From: CAZABP01 sp964483245
Lineage (GTDB): Bacteria > Planctomycetota > UBA1135 > UBA2386
Assembly: GCA_964483245.1 (NCBI GenBank)
Contig: CAZABP010000031.1
Location: 1-56,150, forward strand
Direction of reading: 5' to 3'
Length of the DNA: 56,150 nt
The notes beneath the pieces were generated by a model. That model saw nothing but the letters and a program-made list of their open reading frames with translations, searched no databases and was not told the origin of the DNA. Positions 51,261 through 56,150 of the stretch are shown piece by piece. Position numbers and translations under genes: made by a program. Position 1 is the first letter of the stretch, and each line of letters begins with the position of its first letter.

Positions 51261-54200
51261 ATGAGTGCGCCAAGCCTTGATTGGAGAAGCATTCGGCCGC
51301 TGAATGGCGGTTGTGACAAGGGCTTTGAGGAACTGATCTCGCAGCTTGCGCGCTCGCATAGTCCCTCAGCGTCAAGATTCGTGCGCAAGGGCACGCCTGA
51401 CGCTGGTGTCGAGTGCTACGCAGTGCTTCCGAGTGGTGAGGAATGGGGATGGCAGGCTAAGTACTTCACAAGTCTCCGATCGACCCAGTGGGCGCAAGTC
51501 GATGCATCTGTGGCGAAGGCGCTCCAGAGCCACCCGCGGCTGGTCCGTTACTTCATTTGTATTCCACTCGATCGCGCTGATGGTCGAGTAGGGGCTAATC
51601 GATCCGCGATGGACAAGTGGGAGCAGTATGTCACCAAGTGGCGCGATCTGGCGTCCGCCAGGAACATGGCGGTGGACTTTGTGTATTGGGGAAGTCACGA
51701 ACTGCTCACGCTACTAGCGCACCCTGAGAACGCCGGGCGCGTCGCATTTTGGTTCCACATTCGAGAATTCGACAACGCGTGGTTCAGGCGGCAGCTCGAC
51801 GTCGCATTAGGGACTGCTGGACCGCGGTTCACGCCCGAGCTCAATATTGACTTGCCACTCGCGTTAGATTTGGCAGCATTTGGACGAACAAGCCAGTTCG
51901 TAGTGCACGCAAAAACTAGGTCCATAGGTATTCGCGAGAAGCTGCGACTCTTGGAGTACGCGCCGCGCATTCGCAATATGTCCATTCATCCCGTCTTAGA
52001 TACCGTATACGCGAGTGTGCGCGCAGCTCTGCACGAGCTGAGCACTATGGAGCTGCCACCGGTCGGCCCGTCGCCGCTGAAGGCCTTGCTAGTGTCCATG
52101 GAAGCTGCCGAGAACTCGGCGACAGCAGCGTTGGAAGCGTGTATCGGGCAAGAGAAGGAGCTTGAGATTGAGTCGGGATCAAGTAGAGGGACAGCGGCAA
52201 GCAAGACAGAGATGGGCCTTGCGTTGCGCGCCTGCCAGACGAGTCTGCTTGCCCTTATCAGCGAAATCACGTCAGCGCGAGAGTGGTTCGCAAATGCGGA
52301 CGCCATAGCAAGTAGCACGCTGCTGCTTCTTCGCGGTGCAGCCGGTTCAGGGAAGACGCACCTCTTATGCGACCTAGCGCGTCAGCGCCTAGATGCATAT
52401 CGTCCGACCATTCTCATGATGGGCCAGCTCTTTATTAGCGAGAGCGAGCCATGGCCGCAGGCGCTTCAGCAGCTAGACCTAGCCGAATTGTCTACGGAAG
52501 GGTTTGTGAGTGCCATTGAGTGCGCAGCGGAAGCGGCACATTCGCGCGCGCTCGTAATGATTGACGGGCTCAACGAAGGAAAGGGCCGACAGATTTGGGC
52601 GAGTCACCTCCCCGCGTTCTTGGCGCGGTTGCAGCGCTCCCCATGGATCGGAGTCGTGCTTTCAGTCCGAACTTCGTATGAAGACTCGGTTGTCCCGCCG
52701 GAAGTCCGTGGTGGCGCGACGAGACTGACGCACCCGGGCTTCGCGCATATAGAATACGACGCCACTAGATCGTTTTTTGCCCATTTCGGCATCGAGTTTC
52801 CGTCCACTCCGTTGTTATCGGTTGAGTTTCGCAACCCTCTATTTTTAAAAACTCTGTGCCAGGGACTGCATGATCGAGGCGAGCGTCGAGTTCCTCGCGG
52901 CTTTCATGGCATTAATGCCGCGTTTGAGCTCTACCTCAGCGGCATCAACCAGCGCCTCGCCAGAGATCTTGGGTTTGACGCGCGTGACAGTCTGGCGCAG
53001 CAGGCACTGCGGAGATTTGCCGAGGCCTGTGTGGATGCTGGAGACAACTGGCTCGCCCTGGACCGTGCAAAGGAGGTAGTGAATGGCTTGCTGCCGGGGC
53101 GTAATTACGAGAAGTCACTGTTCCGAGGTTTGGTCGGCGAAGGCGCTCTAGTCGAGGAGTCGGCCTGGAGCATCGAGGGGGGGCCCCAGGAAGTTGTCTT
53201 TATTTGTTACGAGCGACTCGCTGATCATCTGAGGGCGAACATATTGCTGGACCGGCATCTAGATGAGCGTGACCCTGCCGCCGCATTTGCGCCGGGAGCC
53301 GCCTTAGCGTTGTGGCGAAGCGGCGAGAGCGCCATCGACATCGGTTTGTTTGAGGCGATGTGCATTCAGGTTCCGGCGCGCGCAAAACGGGAACTGATGT
53401 TGTTACAGCCGAGTTTTGGGGATTCGTGGGAGTTGCGAAGCGCATTCCGGCAGAGCGTTGTGTGGCGTACTCACACGGACGTAACACGGGCAACGGGCGA
53501 GGTGCTACTGCGACTGGTCCAAGATGGTGACCACGAACTCGCGGAAACGCTTGACGTGCTGGTAACTGTTTCGACCCTGCCAGATCATGCGCTGAACGCA
53601 TATTTTCTCGACGAGATGCTGCGTAAGTGTCCGATGCCACGTCGAGATTCGGCTTGGAGCGTGTATTTGCACCATGCGTGGAGGTCTCGCGGTGCAGTGG
53701 ACCGGTTGGTTGACTGGGCGGCATCGGTAGGGGCGAGCGATGAGATCGATTCAGAGGTCGCGGTGCTTTGCGCGGTGACTATGGCCTGGTTTTTCTCGAC
53801 ATCGCATCGGAATCTCCGTGACCGCGCAACTAAGGCGGTTGTTAATCTCCTGACGGACAGATTGGAAGTGGTAAATGAGATGGTCGGGCGGCTTCATGAT
53901 GTTGACGATCCATATGTTGTGGAGCGCGTATTCGCGGTAGCGTATGGAGTGGCAACGCGAAGCGCGGATAAGAATGCGGTGGGGCGGCTTGCGACCATTG
54001 TTTACGGTGCAGTGTTCGCCGCAGGCAAGGCAGTGTGCCACGTGTTGCAGCGTGACTATGCGCGCGGTGTCGTTGAGCGAGCCGCATTTCTAGGTGCAGA
54101 GGGCAAATGGGCGCTAGCCAGTGTTAGGCCCCCATATGGTAGTGCATGGCCGTCGATTCCAAGCGAGGACGATCTTCGACCATGGTTGGATCGCAGGAGT

Positions 54201-55676
54201 GGGGGTGGGGGGCAGCCATGGCCAGGGGGGCGCATCGTGAGCTCGGTCATGGACGACGATTTTGGTCGGTACGTGATCGGTACCAACTCAGGGAGCACGA
54301 ACTTCCTATCGCTGAGACTGACAGACGAGCCGTGGGATCCGTCAGCGCCTGCGACTGAGAAGGGAGCTGCGGATGTAATCGGATCTCAAGACAAAAGGTC
54401 TAATACTGAATTGCGCTTCGCGCCGCGCTTCCAGCTCTCAGATATTCAGCGCTATGTTTTGAAGCGTGTGTTTGATCTTGGGTGGACGGCGGAGCTATTC
54501 GGCGACTTTGACCGTGCGCTTACTTGGCGCTACGGACGAACGGCGTCAAAGCCGGAGCGGATTGGCAAGAAGTATCAGTGGATTGCGTACCACGAGATCA
54601 TGGCGATGGTGGCTGATAATTTTCAATATAGAGAGACAGTGTACGAAGAGGACGGGGATCAAGCTTACCTCGGCCCGTGGCAAGTGCACCTACGCGACAT
54701 CGACCCGTCAAATACCATCGCTTCTGTGCGTGGAGGGACGTCATGGTCTGGGCACGTGCCGGCTTGGTGGGGTGTCGCACGCTATGATCAATGGGGAAGT
54801 GCAGTCTCCGATCGCGATTGGGTGCTCGAGTGCGATGGGCTTCCGCGGGTCGAGGAGCTGCTATTGGTAAATAGCCCGGTAGATGGCAGTCGGTGGCTCA
54901 ACGGGCAGGGCTACTTTAATTGGCAGCAACGCCTGGATCAGGACGGACCATCCGCGTCGGATGAGCCGCGCGATCTGTGGTACATGTGTCATGGATACTT
55001 AGTGCGAAAGCAGGATGCGGATGCGTTCCTAAAGTGGGCGGAGACCGTTGACTTTTGGGGGCGTTGGATGCCAGAGGCTGGGTCTGTCTATGGGATGTTC
55101 TTGGGCGAGCATGCGTGGTCACCGGCTGGGCGTTACTATGAGACGCCTTACTACGGCGACGAAGGATGGAGCCGGCCGGATTATGGATGTCCCGTCGAGA
55201 TCCGCACCGTTGCACTGGAATACAGTGCTGGAGGAAAGGAGAGTGATTGCTCGATTGAACAGAGCTTCAGATTGCGGTTGCCTGTGGGCGAACTTGTGCG
55301 AGAGCTGGGGTTGCGGTGGGATGGTCGCGGCGCTGCATTCGTCGATGCCGATGGACAGGTCGTGGCGCAAGATCCTACGGTGGACCAGGAGGGGCCTGAC
55401 GCGCTGTTATTTCGGGCGGACGTTCTGGACGCGTACTTCTCTGCACGTGGTCTTGCTATGTGCTGGGCGGTTTGCGGGGAGAAGCGCGTGCTGTGGAAAG
55501 ACGCGGATAAAGCCACGCGGTGCCCTAGGTTACGATTGTCTGGTGCGTTTGGGTATGTGAATGGAGCTATGAAGGGATTTGTCAAGTATATGGAGGATGA
55601 CTTGCACACGCAACAAGAGGGGTTGGTAGGCTCAGCCGGGTTGAGAGTTGTCAAGATTGAGAGAAGCGGCACGTAG
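51261..55676 (+). CDS. Avs-like antiphage protein: PD-(D/E)XK nuclease + STAND NTPase + long C-terminal sensor
   Basis: 1471 aa. Residues about 15-100 look like a PD-(D/E)XK (Mrr/Cap4-like) nuclease: DKGFEELISQLAR, then TPDAGVE with Asp47, then EEWGWQAKYF with Gln65-x-Lys67. A helical linker follows. A P-loop NTPase lies in the middle: Walker A GAAGSGKT at 359-366 and Walker B LVMIDGLNE at 431-439, with IGVVLSVRTSYED and NPLFLKTLC as in STAND/NACHT ATPases. From about residue 600 a 850-residue region without known motifs follows, suitable as a sensor (KKYQWIAYHEIMAMVADNF and many aromatic segments). This layout matches Avs proteins, which recognise a phage protein and then cut DNA. Codon use is more A/T-rich than in the host genes, pointing to transfer. 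I cannot assign an Avs type. Confidence 0.82.
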   Translation: MSAPSLDWRSIRPLNGGCDKGFEELISQLARSHSPSASRFVRKGTPDAGVECYAVLPSGEEWGWQAKYFTSLRSTQWAQVDASVAKALQSHPRLVRYFICIPLDRADGRVGANRSAMDKWEQYVTKWRDLASARNMAVDFVYWGSHELLTLLAHPENAGRVAFWFHIREFDNAWFRRQLDVALGTAGPRFTPELNIDLPLALDLAAFGRTSQFVVHAKTRSIGIREKLRLLEYAPRIRNMSIHPVLDTVYASVRAALHELSTMELPPVGPSPLKALLVSMEAAENSATAALEACIGQEKELEIESGSSRGTAASKTEMGLALRACQTSLLALISEITSAREWFANADAIASSTLLLLRGAAGSGKTHLLCDLARQRLDAYRPTILMMGQLFISESEPWPQALQQLDLAELSTEGFVSAIECAAEAAHSRALVMIDGLNEGKGRQIWASHLPAFLARLQRSPWIGVVLSVRTSYEDSVVPPEVRGGATRLTHPGFAHIEYDATRSFFAHFGIEFPSTPLLSVEFRNPLFLKTLCQGLHDRGERRVPRGFHGINAAFELYLSGINQRLARDLGFDARDSLAQQALRRFAEACVDAGDNWLALDRAKEVVNGLLPGRNYEKSLFRGLVGEGALVEESAWSIEGGPQEVVFICYERLADHLRANILLDRHLDERDPAAAFAPGAALALWRSGESAIDIGLFEAMCIQVPARAKRELMLLQPSFGDSWELRSAFRQSVVWRTHTDVTRATGEVLLRLVQDGDHELAETLDVLVTVSTLPDHALNAYFLDEMLRKCPMPRRDSAWSVYLHHAWRSRGAVDRLVDWAASVGASDEIDSEVAVLCAVTMAWFFSTSHRNLRDRATKAVVNLLTDRLEVVNEMVGRLHDVDDPYVVERVFAVAYGVATRSADKNAVGRLATIVYGAVFAAGKAVCHVLQRDYARGVVERAAFLGAEGKWALASVRPPYGSAWPSIPSEDDLRPWLDRRSGGGGQPWPGGRIVSSVMDDDFGRYVIGTNSGSTNFLSLRLTDEPWDPSAPATEKGAADVIGSQDKRSNTELRFAPRFQLSDIQRYVLKRVFDLGWTAELFGDFDRALTWRYGRTASKPERIGKKYQWIAYHEIMAMVADNFQYRETVYEEDGDQAYLGPWQVHLRDIDPSNTIASVRGGTSWSGHVPAWWGVARYDQWGSAVSDRDWVLECDGLPRVEELLLVNSPVDGSRWLNGQGYFNWQQRLDQDGPSASDEPRDLWYMCHGYLVRKQDADAFLKWAETVDFWGRWMPEAGSVYGMFLGEHAWSPAGRYYETPYYGDEGWSRPDYGCPVEIRTVALEYSAGGKESDCSIEQSFRLRLPVGELVRELGLRWDGRGAAFVDADGQVVAQDPTVDQEGPDALLFRADVLDAYFSARGLAMCWAVCGEKRVLWKDADKATRCPRLRLSGAFGYVNGAMKGFVKYMEDDLHTQQEGLVGSAGLRVVKIERSGT

Positions 55677-55741
55677 GCGAGGAAGCGGGGACTCAGCGGC
55701 CAGGTGCGGGAAAGTTCTGTGGTCGTGCACGGGCACAATTG

Positions 55742-55886
55742 AACCCGAAGGTCAAGGCGAGAGGCACAGCGACGATGAGGAACCCCGAAGGTCATCGGGA
55801 GCCGCGAGAGCGGACCGGATCGCGGCTCGCGCGGCGGCGAGCGCTGTGCTCGAGTCTGCGCGGCAGCGCAGTCGAACCCGAAGGTC
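55742..55886 (+). repeat. Three extra AACCCGAAGGTC copies near the right end
   Basis: AACCCGAAGGTC occurs at 55742-55753 and 55875-55886, and a one-base-longer form (AACCCCGAAGGTC) at 55781-55793. The same 12-mer is in the tRNA (47419-47430) and in attR (56054-56065). The 372-bp stretch 55677-56048 has no convincing gene. The copies may be integrase binding sites or remnants of earlier insertions. Confidence 0.8.
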
Positions 55887-56048
55887 ATCGCGCGGACCCG
55901 TGTGCGCGTCGCGTGCTCATGTTTCGGCGAGTCTGGCGAGCATGTCGAGACTGGACATTTCGACTGCCCCGCTGTAACGTCCGCAGTCAACGCTATTTGA
56001 CGTAACCGCCTGTCCTGACTGCGTTTGGGGCGCCAACGTCTGGCCAGC

Positions 56049-56095
56049 CTCATAACCCGAAGGTCGAAGGTTCGAATCCTTCCCCCGCTACCAGT
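56049..56095 (+). repeat. Attachment-site direct repeat, right (attR)
   Basis: 47 bp identical to 47414-47460, holding the anticodon loop to CCA plus GT. It lacks the 5' half of the tRNA, so it is not a functional gene; it is the displaced original 3' end of the tRNA. Confidence 0.93.
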
Positions 56096-56106
56096 GTAAC
56101 TGTTCT

Positions 56107-56126
56107 GGCAACCGCATCTGGTTGCG
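56107..56126 (+). terminator. Short hairpin after attR, likely the original tRNA terminator
   Basis: GCAACC (56108-56113) / GGTTGC (56120-56125), 6-bp stem, 12 bp after attR in chromosomal DNA. It would have followed the tRNA before the insertion. Confidence 0.35.
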
Positions 56127-56150
56127 AGGCCAGGCGGCGCCACGATCGCC

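Noticed and set aside
51261..55676. Plain restriction enzyme
   Set aside because: No methyltransferase is present, and the nuclease is fused to a STAND-like NTPase and a long C-terminal region, which fits Avs-type proteins better.
56049..56095. Second tRNA-Met gene
   Set aside because: Only the 3' part is present; the acceptor 5' strand and D-arm are missing. It is the attachment-site copy.

Overview
The window is 56 kb of high-GC bacterial chromosome that looks like Planctomycetota. The evidence is four giant secreted ELWxxDGT-repeat proteins ending in a C-terminal domain common in that phylum, carboxypeptidase-regulatory-like repeat proteins, a DUF1570-type metallopeptidase, a TAT-exported phosphatase-fold protein next to a decaheme cytochrome, a DcaP-type porin, and a SpoVG carrying a zinc ribbon. 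The phylum is inferred from protein families. I cannot fix the genus.

Layout. 1-9050: the 3' end of an adenosine deaminase gene, a membrane/TIM-barrel protein, a DAO-family FAD oxidoreductase, a large membrane-anchored repeat protein, an unrecognised TIM-barrel-like protein and a PafA-like secreted phosphatase. Four exact copies of a 16-bp palindrome (GTGCGCAGCTGCGCAC) are scattered through this stretch. 9050-9433: two copies of a 111-bp repeat built from GTGTACC units. 9433-14624 (minus strand): an export/redox operon of a TAT-signal phosphatase-fold protein, a ten-heme cytochrome and an EF-hand protein. 14852-16054: an outer-membrane porin. 16088-23566 (minus): a cluster with two adjacent zinc metallopeptidases, a coupled unknown protein, a lipoprotein and an exported SAM hydrolase. 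23678-36907 (minus): four tandem paralogues, each about 1040 aa with 17 ELWxxDGT repeats. 37262-47315: housekeeping genes (SEC-C protein, pssA, a folK-panC fusion, ispE, spoVG, a DUF2520 dehydrogenase, an aroDE fusion) and a HEAT/TPR protein.

47382-56150: an initiator tRNA-Met gene followed by an 8.7-kb integrative element. The element is bounded by a 47-bp direct repeat of the tRNA 3' part. It carries a tyrosine integrase, an unrecognised possible DNA-binding protein, an excisionase-like HTH protein, a Rep_trans-family replication or mobilisation initiator, and one cargo gene. The cargo is a 1471-aa protein with an N-terminal PD-(D/E)XK nuclease, a central STAND-like P-loop NTPase and a long C-terminal region. 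This is the architecture of Avs-type antiphage proteins. The cargo gene and part of the element are visibly poorer in GC than the host. Its noncoding right end holds extra copies of the AACCCGAAGGTC core sequence. This compact element is the most interesting system in the window; the ELWxxDGT quartet and the two short-repeat families come next.
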